DNA of 64,000 bases from Crotalaria pallida (GCA_037953625.1 CM075653.1:97877639-97941638), one strand, 5' to 3'. Shown: positions 21,575 to 33,284, counted from the stretch's first letter. A program made the numbers and translations. Notes: a model not told the origin generated them from the sequence alone.

Positions 21575-23656
21575 CTAATCATCAGCAGAAGACAATTTTT
21601 GCTTCTTCCATTTGTAGGCAGCTTCCAAGATCTTGAGATTTGTAGTCTGAGTTTCATCAGGGAATACATAGTCGATGTATTCTTCGAGTCTAGTAATACC
21701 ATCTTCAGTAGTAACTCGCCTTCTCTTCTTGAGCTTCTTGGGCAGCTTAGGCTGGACTAAGCTAACATCACCCAGCTCCCCAAAACTGGCCGCCTCCATG
21801 TTGAGCCATTTCTCCAGCAGCATTGCCCTCTCTTCTTTCACATCTGGAGCTGACGATCTAAAGTAATTTAGAGCTTCCTCAAACACCCTTCTAGCACGCT
21901 GAATGCATCGCTTCCTCTGTTCATGCTCTGTTACGACTTCATCATCCTTGTTGATAGCTGTTGCCTCAAACTCTGCATAGCTCAGCCATACTTTCAGGTG
22001 CTTTGTTCGATCAAGAAGCCTTTGATAAAGTAATCTTGCTTTATCAAATTCACCCTCGCCAGTCTCAAAGTCAATGTATGCCTTCCACAATAGCTCAGGC
22101 ATGTCCAATGCAGGTTGGGAGATTGCAACTTCAAATATTGCTCTAGCTCGTTCGGTCTCAGTTAAAGATCTCTCTAACTCTGCATACTTGCTCCAGGCAT
22201 AGCAATTTTCAGGCGACCACTCCAGATACTTTTCATACAATTTTCTACATCGATCCATATTACCGAGCTGCAGTTCTATCTCTATATACTTCTTAAAAAT
22301 TTTATCTTTAGGAGCCACTCCAATGGCTTCTCCTAATCTTCGACGAGCAGCGTCGAGATTCAGCTGGCGTATTTCAAATTGGGCTGCTAGTAGCCAAATT
22401 TTCGCAAATGACAACTTCTGGTGGGGTATCAGGTTGAGACACTCCCTGTATACATCTCTAGTTCGCTCCATATCTTCAGCATCAAGCTCTGTATGAAGAG
22501 CATAATTAATCCACAAATAGATATAGCGCTGCCATAACCGCTTCTCCGGAGCTGGAGGAACATTCCGAATAGCTCTCTCATAAACCTCCCTAATTCTTTC
22601 TTTATTCCCCACACTCTCTTCCAATCTTATATAGTCAAACCAGGAATCATAATTTGTTGGATTTTTTGTAACTTGATCCTCATACTGAAACCTTCTCTTC
22701 CCAAGAATAGCATCCTCAATCCCTTCGCTATCCCCATACTGCTTCTCAAAAGCCACAAACTTGCGATACAAATCTTCCGCCCTCCCCTTGGGGATATGAT
22801 CGAGTGCGAATTTATATATACACCTGGCACGCTCGGTCTCCTTGCACCTTTCCTCGAACTGAGCGAAAGCAAGAAATAACTGCTCCGCTTCGTCATCATG
22901 AGCGAGCTTCTCCACGGCCCTCTCGAAAACATTCCTGGCCTTGGGAATCTCCCCGTTCTTGATCTCAAACTTAGCATAGCGAATCCAAGCCCCAACCCTA
23001 GGATGGCAGTGCACGAATCTCTCGAATATCCCTCTGGCGCGATCAACCTCATTATACCTAAGTTCAAACTTAATATAAGACAACCACCCTTGGTGATCGG
23101 GCATCCACTTGATCCATCTCTCGAAGACTTGCCTTGCACCGGGCACATTAGCAAGCATCTCCTCCATATGAATGTACTTATACCACAACTGATGAACCCT
23201 GGGAAGCAGGGTAACAGCACGGTTCCACACATTCCTAGCACGATTAATAAACTTGTTTTTCATCTCAAACTCAGCATACTTAAGCCAGAGAGTGTGGTTC
23301 TTGTAATCAACCTCCAGAGCTCGCTCCCAAACAGAGCGAGCACGTTCGAAATCCTTCTGTGACTCTTCCCACTGCGCGTATTTGATCCAAACCCCTATGT
23401 TCCATCGAACGCGGCGGATTAAGTCCTCGAACTCCTTACGCTTGCGGAGGCGATACTCGCCGAGCTCGGTGGGATCGGTGATCTTCTGTTTGGGAGGGCG
23501 AATCTCAGGCTCTTGACGCTCGCGAGCCTCGCGAAGAATCTGCTCAGCTGTGATTTGAACAGGAGCAGGGGTTTTGTTCTTAACCCTAATAGGACGAGGA
23601 AGCTTCACCTCAGTGTCCTTTCGGGTAAGGTAACCTAGGTTAGGGGAGGAAGACAT
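21575..23656 (-). CDS. CRNKL1: Crooked neck-like pre-mRNA splicing factor (CRNKL1/Clf1/Syf3 family)
   Basis: This uninterrupted 693-codon frame starts MSSSPNLGYLTRKDTEVKLP and ends KILEAAYKWKKQKLSSADD. It is a HAT-repeat (half-a-TPR) protein: from about residue 85 to 600 it repeats W-x-x-Y-A-x-x-E units paired with A-R-x-x-(F/Y)-E-R-A, such as WIKYAQWEESQKDFERARSV, WLKYAEFEMKN and WIRYAKFEIKN. A basic cluster PKKLKKRRR near residue 650 could be a nuclear localisation signal. The family is a scaffold of the Prp19/NineTeen complex in the nucleus, needed for spliceosome activation. Both ends match the family and the length is normal, so it looks complete. No intron interrupts it, although a partial copy at 21163-21228 has intron-like flanks, so it could be a retrocopy or a naturally intronless gene. 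Its ends are duplicated nearby. Confidence 0.93.
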   Translation of the reverse strand: MSSSPNLGYLTRKDTEVKLPRPIRVKNKTPAPVQITAEQILREARERQEPEIRPPKQKITDPTELGEYRLRKRKEFEDLIRRVRWNIGVWIKYAQWEESQKDFERARSVWERALEVDYKNHTLWLKYAEFEMKNKFINRARNVWNRAVTLLPRVHQLWYKYIHMEEMLANVPGARQVFERWIKWMPDHQGWLSYIKFELRYNEVDRARGIFERFVHCHPRVGAWIRYAKFEIKNGEIPKARNVFERAVEKLAHDDEAEQLFLAFAQFEERCKETERARCIYKFALDHIPKGRAEDLYRKFVAFEKQYGDSEGIEDAILGKRRFQYEDQVTKNPTNYDSWFDYIRLEESVGNKERIREVYERAIRNVPPAPEKRLWQRYIYLWINYALHTELDAEDMERTRDVYRECLNLIPHQKLSFAKIWLLAAQFEIRQLNLDAARRRLGEAIGVAPKDKIFKKYIEIELQLGNMDRCRKLYEKYLEWSPENCYAWSKYAELERSLTETERARAIFEVAISQPALDMPELLWKAYIDFETGEGEFDKARLLYQRLLDRTKHLKVWLSYAEFEATAINKDDEVVTEHEQRKRCIQRARRVFEEALNYFRSSAPDVKEERAMLLEKWLNMEAASFGELGDVSLVQPKLPKKLKKRRRVTTEDGITRLEEYIDYVFPDETQTTNLKILEAAYKWKKQKLSSADD

Positions 23657-23800
23657 TATTATTAGGTTTGGTTCAGTTGCACAGCGATTGATTTGCTTAA
23701 GAAATACTTGCGCAAAAATAATAATAATAATAATAATAATATATCTAGAACGAATGCCTTTTCTGTTTCTGATTCATGTTACATCTACTATCTCTCTCTC

Positions 23801-23813
23801 TATATATATAAAA
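23801..23813 (-). promoter_or_regulatory. Possible TATA box of the crooked-neck gene
   Basis: The minus strand reads TTTATATATATA about 145 bp upstream of the ATG, with a CT/GA microsatellite directly downstream of it in the gene's sense (23791-23800). Position and composition fit a plant core promoter. The same area is copied at about 26205-26217, so it may be only a shared AT repeat. Confidence 0.35.
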
Positions 23814-24689
23814 CGTTTGTTCGCTTAACCGCGGTGACTCTAGGAGATAATCGTTAATAATTATCTTTAGTTGTAGATATTTAAATAAATAAATCTAATT
23901 TATTCAATCTTATCTGTATCTGATATCATTATCATTATTTCTATCATAAATATTTTGATCTTTTTCATATTTATCTTATTTCAAGTTAATAATAGGATTT
24001 GATCCTAAAATGTCTCTATCCTAATTTTTCTTATCATCTTGATTTTTTTTTTTTTACTTTTTGAAATGTATGTGATATTTTTTTATTTTAGTTTTTGGGT
24101 TGACATGTTGTGCCAAATATTAAATGTAGCTTGTGGATAATGCTATATATTTCAAGCCCATCAATCTGTATATATTTTTAATTGTGAACTCTTATTTTTT
24201 ATAATGCAATTTAGAGGAATTAAAAAATAATATATATATATATGGTTATTATGATTATTTTTCTTATTTTTTGTGTTGTTGTTGTTGTCGAAGATTATTA
24301 TGATTTTTGCAAGGTGTTAGGCATTTTGCAGTCATGGTTTTTTCAAATCATTCTCCTCAACAATATTCTCTCTCTAGTTCCTCTGTTTAAAATCTGAGCT
24401 TGAGCTTCAAGGTAACACTGCATTTCTTTTCTTTTCTAAAATTCGTTGCTTTAATAATTAATGGTTTCTTCCCCTTTCTTCTAATTTTTTTTTATAAAAA
24501 TATGATATGATTTTATGCTTGATGTAAATATTTTTTTTTTGTTTTTTGTTATTATATTTCTTGGATGTGAAATGTTATTTTTTTTAATTGTGAACTCTTA
24601 TTTGTTTTTTTATCGCAATTTCGAGAAATTCCAAAAAAAAAAATTGTGTTGTTGTCGAAGTTTATTGTGATTTTTGCAAGGTGTTAGGC

Positions 24690-24966
24690 ATTTTGAAGTT
24701 ATGTACGATAAAGCTGGAGCAGAATACGCTGCATTTGTAGTTGCTTCAATTTCAAAGGCTATCTATGCAAACATGCTTTGTGTATCCTTAGTTACAATGG
24801 TGTGGAGGAAATTCTATGTCAGTATATTTTGTCGAGATGGAGGAAGGATTTTAAGCGATTGTATTTGCCTCACCTCAACTCAGATGATGTTGATATTACC
24901 AACCTAGTTCAGTTTTTTGATCATTTGTACAAATGTGCTATGCAAGTTGTTGAGGAAGGGATGATA
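24690..24966 (+). pseudogene. FAR1/FRS (MULE-derived) C-terminal fragment
   Basis: The plus strand encodes part of a FAR1-RELATED SEQUENCE protein, the plant family domesticated from Mutator-like transposases. A first block, EVMYDKAGAE, is followed after a one-base frameshift by IRCICSCFNFKGYLCKHAL, which has the C-x-C...C-x-H pattern of the SWIM zinc finger, then ILSRWRKDFKRLYLPHL and FFDHLYKCAMQVVEEGM. These are the usual order of motifs in the family's C-terminal half. No transposase core or FAR1 N-terminal domain is present. The fragment runs straight into a copy of the crooked-neck 5' end at 24976, so it is part of a rearranged patchwork. It could come from an FRS gene or from a MULE. 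Confidence 0.75.
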
Positions 24967-24975
24967 TGCTTTTGG

Positions 24976-25150
24976 GTAAGGTAACCTAGGTTAGGGTCGG
25001 CGTCTTTGGAGGAAGACTTGATTGCGGCAATTCAAATGTGGTCAGAGTTTGGTGCCAGTGGATGGGCTGCAATTTTCACAAGAGAGAAGTGATTATCTCT
25101 GGAACGAACAGCTTTTCTGATTCTGATATTGATTCACTTACATTGCATTC
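24976..25150 (-). pseudogene. Short crooked-neck 5'-end copy joined to the FRS fragment
   Basis: Bases 24976-25013 copy the codons for LGYLTRK and the start region of the crooked-neck gene (GGTAAGGTAACCTAGGTTAGG, read on the plus strand with the AGGAAGAC that follows), with a short extra insert between. The flanking GAGAGAAG-GATTATCTCT and CTTTTCTGATTCTGA segments at about 25080-25125 also match the gene's leader. There is no usable frame. Confidence 0.7.
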
Positions 25151-25904
25151 TGTTTTGATCCCCAAAACAACGAAAGAAGAAAAAAAACAACATAGCTTCC
25201 GAAACTAAACTTCGAGAACTAATAATCGCAACGAAAAGAGTAATTCATATATAACTTGTGTTGAATTATAGAATCAATATCACGTTGAGTGAGCCAAGAT
25301 TATTTATATTTAAATATTTTGATCTTTTACATCGTTTTCTTATCTCAAGTTAATCATAAAATTTGATCCTAAAAAATCTTTATCCTAATTGTCTTAATCA
25401 TCTTGAATTAATTTTTTGAAATATATGTAACTTTGTTTTTAATTTGTTACATTTGTTGTGTAGAGATTATAACAAATAAAGTATTTATCCATTACAAATT
25501 TTTTATAAAACTATAATCATTATATTTAATCATATATCCATATTATTTGTAATGTTTGAAAAAATCTTTACTTTATTAATATTTAATTTGTTTTACTTTT
25601 AAAATATTGTTTGGTTTGTTATGAATAGTGTGTTAGGAAAAATTGTCTCAAGTAAAGCTAAAAAAAGAGCTCTAATTAATAAATAATATAATTATTTATT
25701 ATATTTATTTGATGGATAAACTAATATTTTTTTTTTAAATTATGTTTTTTTAATATGATTATTATATTTATTATTATTATTATTCATATTTAAATATTTT
25801 GATCTTTTTCATGTTTATCTTATCTCAAGTTAATAATAAGATTTTATCCTAAAATATCTTTATCCTTTTTGTTCTTATCATCTTGATTTATTTATCTATA
25901 TCTT

Positions 25905-26099
25905 GCGGAGGCGATACTCGGTGGGATCGGTGATCTTCTGTTTGGGAGGGCGAATCTCAGGCTCTTGACGCTCGCGAGCCTCGCGAAGAATCTGCTCAGC
26001 TGTGATTTGAACAGGAGCAGGGGTTTTGTTCTTAACCCTAGTAGGACGGGGAAGCGTGTCCTTTCGGGTAAGGTAACCTAGGTTAGGGGAGGAAGACAT
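25905..26099 (-). pseudogene. Second partial copy of the crooked-neck N terminus
   Basis: The minus strand from ATG at 26099 repeats the first 65 or so codons of the crooked-neck gene: MSSSPNLGYLTRKDT, then VKNKTPAPVQITAEQILREA, then KITDPTEYRLRK. Relative to the full gene, two in-frame losses remove EVK after KDT and LGE inside TELGEYRLRK. The match ends at 25905, where the sequence switches to repeated upstream AT-rich DNA. An upstream in-frame ATG at 26135 would add 12 residues, but there is no downstream gene. Confidence 0.85.
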
Positions 26100-29000
26100 G
26101 ATTAGGTTAGGTGGCACCACAATTTGTTCGCTCATGGAATACTTACCAGAGAGAAGGGATTATCTCTAGAATGATCTGATTTTGATTCTGTTACATCTAT
26201 ATTTATATATATAAAATGTTTGTTTGTTAGCTTAAGGGTACTCGCATCATAGCGATTCTAGGAGATAATCATTAATAATTATCTTTAGTTGTAGAAAATT
26301 AAATAAATAATTCTAATTTTCTTCAATCTTATTTATATGTGACACATTATCATTATCTGTATCATAAATCTTTTGATTTTTCTCATGTTTATCTTATTTC
26401 AAATTAATAATAAGATTTGATCCTAAAATATCTTTATCCTAATTTTTCTTATCATCTTGATTTGTTTTTTTATTTTTACTTTTTGAAATGTATGTGATTT
26501 TTTTATTTTAGTTTTTGGGTTGACATGTTGTGCCAAATATTAAATGTAGCTTGTGGATAATGTTATATACTCCAAGTGTAACACCCCGATTTGGAACTTA
26601 GAATTTTAGTATAAATTTACGCCATTTTTTTTTACTTTTCGAAAACATTCATTTCCAACTTATTTATCAAAAAGGGTTTTTATTGTTTGGTTTACTTAAT
26701 CTTTGAACTAACTTCACAAAATAACCATAACATATTTCTTTTCCAAATTGAGATATTACCCACATACTTCCAAAACACATTTTCTCAAAATATTATTTAC
26801 TTGAAAGTTCTTCTACGGGAAGACATTTAATTACTTATGGAAAATTGGACAATTTGACTTTTATCAAGAAAATTTAATGATCTTATTATTATGATTGAAC
26901 TATTACATTTTTCCAAAATCAACTGTGTTATAAAATGGCCAAGACCCCTAAGGTCATGACGTTTGACACAATACATACACTGAACAAAATGAAGTCAATG
27001 CAAAAAAATAAAGTTTACATTAGTTCTATCAGAGCAGATCGACTCAATCTAACTTCCTGAGACTAACCTAGAACTTCTCGTTGTCGCTGCTCCCCAGTGC
27101 TGGTGCCACATTCTGGGTCGAACTCCCACTAACGATCAACTCTGGATTGATAATTCTCAACACATGCTGATCCTTCCCAAGACATCTGGTCAGCTTCACT
27201 TTAAAGACCAAGGTAAATCCGATGTACTATTCCACTGTTCGAAATCTCTAGACGACAAACGACTCGATCTGCCATCTGTGGACATCATTCCCAATGTCCA
27301 CAAAAAAGGGGAAAACGGAGAGAGTAAGAGATCTGAACGATATAATCGTCGACGACATGGACTTACTCTAAGGGGTCACATTAAGATTCACACACATGCA
27401 TATACAATCATCAAATAAAATAAACAACAAGCGGCCATACTCAAAAGACATCATCATTATAAGTATCACCATTATCATAACTCATCTTGGCATCATATCA
27501 TAACTTCGTTTTATTACTTTAAGAGTTTTCTCAAAACTTATAACTTTGCATTTCTCTCATCTTAATTGGAACATAACCATCAATGATTTAGGGAGGGAAA
27601 TCATTGAGGTAAAGGGATAAGTCAGCACACACGATACATCTCCTCCTCAGTCATCCAACCAAAGCCTAAGTCGGAAAGCAGATGGGACGCACAGGAACCC
27701 TAACCACATTGGCATCGAAGTCGGAAAACAAAAGGCTATAACCAGACTCCAGTGGTCAACAAGATTTCAGAGTTCATTTAAATAATAGGCTGTAACCAGA
27801 TTCCAGTGGTCAGCAAGGAAAAAAGTCCATCACCTACCGACTTCTAGCCTCGTTCAGGTCCCCTCTCACCATCTCTGAGTTGCTCAAGGGGGACAACACT
27901 TTCTCTAGTTGGCCTGCAGTCCTTGCTACGACCAAGGCCCAGACTCCGATGAACCTGGTCATTGTAGTCCCGTTCCGCCTAGAGAAGCACTCGAGGCTTT
28001 TTGACGTTCACCATCCTTACCCTCCCCTATCACAATCACCACTTGAAAGGACTCTGGCCTCCAAGCGTACGGTATCTTTCCTCTCCACTACTTCTCTCTC
28101 AAACGTAGATAGAAAGGATTATTATTTTCATGTCTTTTAAAATCTTAAGGTCTTTTATGGTAAAGGTTTTAGTTTCATTAACCTATAATTGGTCGACCCA
28201 TTCTAAGCCTCGCTTCTAACGGGCCTCGACCTCTAAGGGAAAAATGAAACAAACACCTCCTTAAGTACAGTGGTTCCACAATGCTCACAACCACGGCACG
28301 TCATTCACGTGGCCAGCTACTTAAAATCAAGCACGTCTACCAGACAGTGCGATTGAGGATATACATCAAAAGTCATTAGTGCTCTGCGCACCTTCACTGT
28401 ACACTACACGATTTGGGATACTTACATTATAACCGTATTGCCTTAACCAAGGTCTTAACAATTCCAACATATTTTCAGATAACCATTTCTTCAATATTTC
28501 TTTTTTTGAACAGGTAAACAATTATCACAGGATAACATCAGTACAGTAACATACTCATCAGATAAAATTCATGCTATATGATGATATCAAAATAAATAAC
28601 TCAGATCATACAATACCAACCGATAACCAATATCAAACATTCAAATAAAAGTTATCGTCTCAACGTAGATCGGCTAAACACACACAAAAACAATTGCCGT
28701 AACGTATATTGACAAATAACTACGGATTTCTGATCTTTGAGATGATCGAGAACATCCTAATGCTACCCAAAGGGCCATTGTGTCTTAGGAAAACTTCTCT
28801 CTCACCTGGATGTGAAGCTAGAGACAACTGAATCTGATTATCCGAATCCGCCTTACTCGAACCTTTATCTTTAATAAACATAATCCAAAGGACTAATCAA
28901 CACATATTTAACTTAATAACTTTAACGAAATGATTTCCTTTTTCAAAATACTTAGAAAAATTTAAGGACACAACATAGTATCAGAAATCTTAAAACTTCT

Positions 29001-29744
29001 TTGAGAACCCAAAAACAGATTACTTTTCCAACAAAACACTTTTTGTTTATAACTTTATAAATCATGAAAACCTTTTCAAATCACAAAATAATTTTTAAAA
29101 CTTAATCATAACATCTCATAAGTAATTCCCAAATCTTCATTTACTGAAAAATCCATTTTCAAACACCTTATAACCACTACCATTATCAGACAAATCATAC
29201 AACAAGAGTTAAAATCATTTGCTTTTGATATAACACTTAAACCACTTAAGCAGTAAATAAAAATCACTAAACCATATTAAAAGCATACATAATTCATATA
29301 GAACATAAACTCATATATTCCTAAACTAAAATAATTTTCTAGAGTTGATGCAACTTATTTACAGATTCTAAACATCATAGGAAAAATCACTTTTTAAGCA
29401 TCAATAAACACATATCACTCAGCTAAATTCCTAACACACAAAATCATACACTTTATCATACCAGAACAAATATTTTTTTTTTAAGACTAATGAAATCAAA
29501 TTAAAATTTTTGGACAGCATGCATTATCAATCTTAAAAATTACTTTTCTCTTAAACTGGTTATCCAAAAATAGTGCCATTTTTTTTCTATAGCTTTATTA
29601 CAAGCTCTATTATAAAAATAACATAAAGTTTGATTTAATTATACAATTTAGGCTTGCTGGACAGCCACATTAAAACAGGTTGCATTCATTCAAAAATCAA
29701 TATTCTACAAGTTATAATACATACATTTAAAGGCATATAATCTA

Positions 29745-29909
29745 CCAACGAGCTGTTGGTGTAGTGGTGCCAGGGGCTGCACTTGGTAGGGCGAACCACG
29801 GTTCGGTCCCCCGCAACAACGTTGGGAGAGGAATAAACCTTAACCCCGGGACCCCCTCGAACTGGATTAGTCGGCCCAGTGGACCGGATACCAGGGTGCA
29901 AACCAAAAA
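29745..29909 (+). mobile_element. SINE 1 (tRNA-derived) inside the 3' LTR
   Basis: A 165-bp insertion is flanked by a 16-bp direct repeat, AAAGGCATATAATCTA (29729-29744 and 29910-29925), and is absent from the same place in the right LTR (about 36505-36525). It holds a polymerase III box A-like TGGTGTAGTGGT and a box B-like GGTTCGGTCCC about 40 bp later, and ends in an A run. That is the layout of a tRNA-derived SINE. It inserted after the two LTR copies arose. Confidence 0.88.
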
Positions 29910-31932
29910 AAAGGCATATAATCTAAAAGCTCAAAATAAACTCAACTTAGAAAAATAATCATGTTTTTCCTATTTACATCAAATCTGGATAGCAACCAAA
30001 TTTTCCAGAAAATAAATATTTTATTCATTTCAAACCTTATGTTTTCATACTATACATTATACTAATCACTTATACAAATAAATACATTACAAATGCACAT
30101 AAAAAAAATCATCTTAAGTCACACGACCAACATAAATAAAATTTTCCAAAATTAAAATGAATTTTTCCAGAATTTTTTTATTTTCATCAAGAGCCATTTA
30201 TTTGATTCTTAATTCATGAAATTACATCAAATAATCAAGGTACAATCATCATATAATCACATAGGCACTTAGAACAATCAAAATAATACACATATCCTAT
30301 TAATATAAACATTCGGCCAAACTAAAATAATAAGAACAGTAACCAAATTATTTTTCACATAATCACATATTAACCATTATAATCAAATATAAACTATAAT
30401 AAACAAAGAATGAATCATACATATAAACATAAAATAATTATAAAATTTTCTTTTTGAAACCATATATGCCTCACGGCCTACCCAGCAAAACAAAATAATT
30501 TTTTTACAGTAATTTCAAAATACAATTTTGTTTATTCATATGATTATTTTCCTTTAAGAATTCATGATAAAACATCAAACATTCATTATTCAAAAATTCC
30601 AAAAATCACTTAAACAAGTTCATATGACTTAAATAAAATTTTCCACTTCCATATTTCATCCTCAAATATTCGGCCATCATAAGAAAAATAAAAAAGGGAA
30701 ACGTTGTTTCTTTAAACCTCTTTATAAGTCCCTTTTATTCCTTATTCACATGACTATAAACAAAAATTCCCAAACACTTCAAATAATTTTAAATCTTCAT
30801 GTTATAGTTCATAAAATAGAGAAAGAACTCAAGAAGATAAAGCTAACTGTTGTTTATACAAATCCATAAAAAAAATCTTAAAACAAATTAAAAAGGAATA
30901 AATCAACAGTTCATGAGAATACCTTTCTCCTAAGCAATGAAAATACTTCAATGATGTAAAAAATCTCCTCCTCCTCCTCTGCTCCTTGATGCCACGCCCA
31001 ACTCCACTCTTTCTTAGGGTTCTCTTAATTTTTTCTCTCTTGTTTCTTAAGTTTGATTTTGTGAAAAATGCCAAAGGTATAAGACCTCTTTATATAGGAA
31101 GTAAAAATTGTCTTCACACCCAAAAATACAATAAATCACACGGTTTTATAGGCTTGGGGAAGAAGGAAAATTTTTACTTCCTATGCTTGGTCATCAAGTT
31201 AATTCATGGAAAGTATAAGTTGTATTAAAGCCTTTTCACAAAAACTATGCACTTTTGAATTTCAAATATTCTTTACATGATAAAATTGCAATTCATCCCC
31301 TCTTAGACTAAGTTGATAGGCGTGTATCTCTTGGAGAAGAAGGAAGAATTTTGCATCATTAATTTGCCACCTTCATCAACCAATCAAATAATATTCAATA
31401 ATTTAAAATTCAAAAATAAAAAAAATGCTAAATCTGGACGGTGCATCCAATGAGTGTTCAGAACATAAACTTTCTATGCAAGTAAAAATATCTCTTGGTC
31501 AAGGAGTCCATTAATGACTTAAAAATGCATTCCCAAGTTATTAATTATAAAAATTCGAATTCTACAGTGCCAAGAATAAAAAATAGAAATATCTAGAATT
31601 AAATCCAAAACTTTACATTTTGATAATCTAAATTTCAATACGATCGTTTTGACATAAAGTTTGTAATTTTTGGACTTACGGTTAAAAAGATATGAATTTT
31701 TGAAGATATAAGACTATAATCCTTCAAAAATCATTTCATATTCAAATATCATTAAAATAAAATACTATACCTTATAAAAATATTTTCATGCTAAGAATAC
31801 AATTTCAATTCATTTAGGAAAACATTGGTATGCACACATATGTATATATATACCCCACGTGTGTGTGTGTGTATACACACATATAAACATACAACTTCAA
31901 ACAATAATTCTATAAATCAAGGTACCTTAAAT

Positions 31933-32040
31933 GTCCGCGTAAGACAACCCAGTTGGTGGCTGCAGGGACACTTAGGATTTCCCCATCCCCTAGGTCATGG
32001 GTTCTAGTCCCAGACCTCCCATGTAAACCAAAACAAAAAA
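31933..32040 (+). mobile_element. SINE 2 (tRNA-derived) inside the 3' LTR
   Basis: This roughly 108-bp insertion is flanked by a near-identical direct repeat, AAGGTACCTTAAAT and AAAGTACCATAAAT (about 31919-31932 and 32040-32053). It has an AGTTGGTGGCTGCAGGG box A-like stretch, a box B-like GGTTCTAGTCCC, and an A-rich tail. It differs from SINE 1 in sequence and length, so it is a different family or subfamily. Confidence 0.78.
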
Positions 32041-32408
32041 AAGTACCATAAATCATTATCAAATAATTTTAATTAAAAATCAAATCAAATGAAATAAAAT
32101 ATCACAAATAAATTGGGTTAAATTGTGGGTCTTACAATCCTCCTCAACTTAGACATTTCTCGCCCTCGAGAAATACCATTCGATCGAAAATGAGTCACAA
32201 CTTACTCAAAAGATTCTTAAGAAAATAACCGCATACATTAATTGAATCGTAAAGGTTTCATCTTAATATAAAATAAACAATGCACGAGAAGTAAAATTCC
32301 TTCAAAGCAACAAGTCACAAAAGCAAAATTCATCAAATTGAAAAGACCAAACATGACGAGTGGATCACTCCACCTCATTCAAACAACATTCAATACAAAA
32401 CATCAACC

Positions 32409-32903
32409 CTAATAACGATCAACAACATCAACTCTCCCATTTCCAATCATCGCGAACACTTTTCCATTTCTTTTTCGCCTATCCGAACCCATTTCATGCT
32501 TCGGTTCCCGACAATTTTTTGCAATATGCCCTGGTTGGTTGTAGTTGAAATAGTTAGGATTTTCATAAGGGCAGTTGGGTCCATAATGATTTCGGTTACA
32601 GCGATCACAAAATAGAATTACACCTCCATCTCTATTCTTGCTAAGTTCATTCTTGAGGTTCTTACGGTTACAATTTCCACCATTCTTATTGAAGCTGTTG
32701 TGATTTCTATTACTGTCTTGCTGAAGTGGATTGCTTCCAGAATCCTTAGGAATCCACTCACCTTTTGTGGGTTTCTTTCTTTCTTCTCCATCTTGCTGGT
32801 AAGAGCCGTGACGTATCTGTCTCCTTTCGTCCAACCTCTTATTAAGCCGATATTTCCTCGTATAGCTTCGTGTAGCCAGGTAGTGCACTCGTTTTGCCTT
32901 CAC
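32409..32903 (-). pseudogene. Gag nucleocapsid remnant of Tekay-like element 2
   Basis: A 164-residue minus-strand frame is rich in Arg, Lys and Asn and contains CDRCNRNHYGPNC, a zinc-knuckle-like motif, followed by YFNYNQPGHIAKNC. In related Gag proteins the second motif has Cys at the two Tyr positions, so this knuckle has lost both leading cysteines (TGT to TAT twice). The frame has no capsid upstream and stops at 32409 with no protease or polymerase after it. It is a broken remnant of the nucleocapsid part of gag. Confidence 0.7.
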
Positions 32904-33153
32904 TTTGCTTGCTGGAGTTTGCGAACCATTTTTCGTCCTCTACCTGGTCTGATTTTTGGAATATTCATGTGAGGAAGAATCAACTCCAAAGCCAATCTTA
33001 GTCCTTTTATGAACTCAGGATGTGCATCATTGTTGTTGTTGCTTTGATTAGCTGATCTTACGAAATAGCCACACACCATCTTTTCTGCACACCCTTAACT
33101 CTTAGATTACTTAAATCATAACTTAAACACGACCACACAATCAGACCGACACC

Positions 33154-33284
33154 AGAGTCACACAAAGAAAGCATATAAGGCTATGCTTAAGGCCACTAAG
33201 GACAACCATTGCTACGCATCAAATAGAGTCACACAAGGAAAGCATATAAGACTATGATTAAGGCCACTAAGGACAACCATTGCT
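33154..33284 (-). repeat. 71-bp tandem duplication of the primer-site-proximal leader
   Basis: The block AGAGTCACACAA...GAAAGCATATAAG...AAGGCCACTAAGGACAACCA occurs at 33154 and again at 33225 (period 71). Element 1 has a single copy at about 192-247. Only the copy next to the LTR keeps the full primer site; the other diverges after ATTGCT. Confidence 0.85.

Larger units (their letters stand above)
23690..26570. repeat. Repeated copies of the crooked-neck upstream region
   Basis: The block TATTTTGATCTTTTTCAT ... AAGTTAATAATA ... TTTGATCCTAAAAT ... TTATCATCTTGA occurs four times, at about 23948-24050, 25312-25410, 25794-25897 and 26352-26460. The longer unit from the leader through AGGAGATAATC, TTAATAATTATCTTTAGTTGTAG and GGGTTGACATGTTGTGCC is shared by 23740-24170 and 26160-26575. 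The last copy is cut by the Tekay-like LTR at 26577. The gene's promoter side has thus been duplicated repeatedly with internal losses. Confidence 0.8.
26577..32136 (-). repeat. 3' LTR of Tekay-like element 2 (about 5.56 kb)
   Basis: On the plus strand it runs from TGTAACACCCCGATTTGG at 26577 to GGGTCTTACA at 32136. The minus-strand sequence just outside, AAGTTGAGGAGGATT, is a likely polypurine tract (32137-32150) and marks this as the 3' LTR. It contains two SINE insertions and a GT/CA microsatellite near 31857-31882. No gene is present. Confidence 0.88.

Noticed and set aside
24674..24907. A 77-residue ORF taken as a small gene
   Set aside because: It is the wrong-frame reading of the FAR1/FRS fragment after a frameshift.
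29745..29909. A tRNA gene (box A and box B present)
   Set aside because: No cloverleaf can be read, the unit has an A tail and is flanked by a 16-bp duplication, so it is a SINE.
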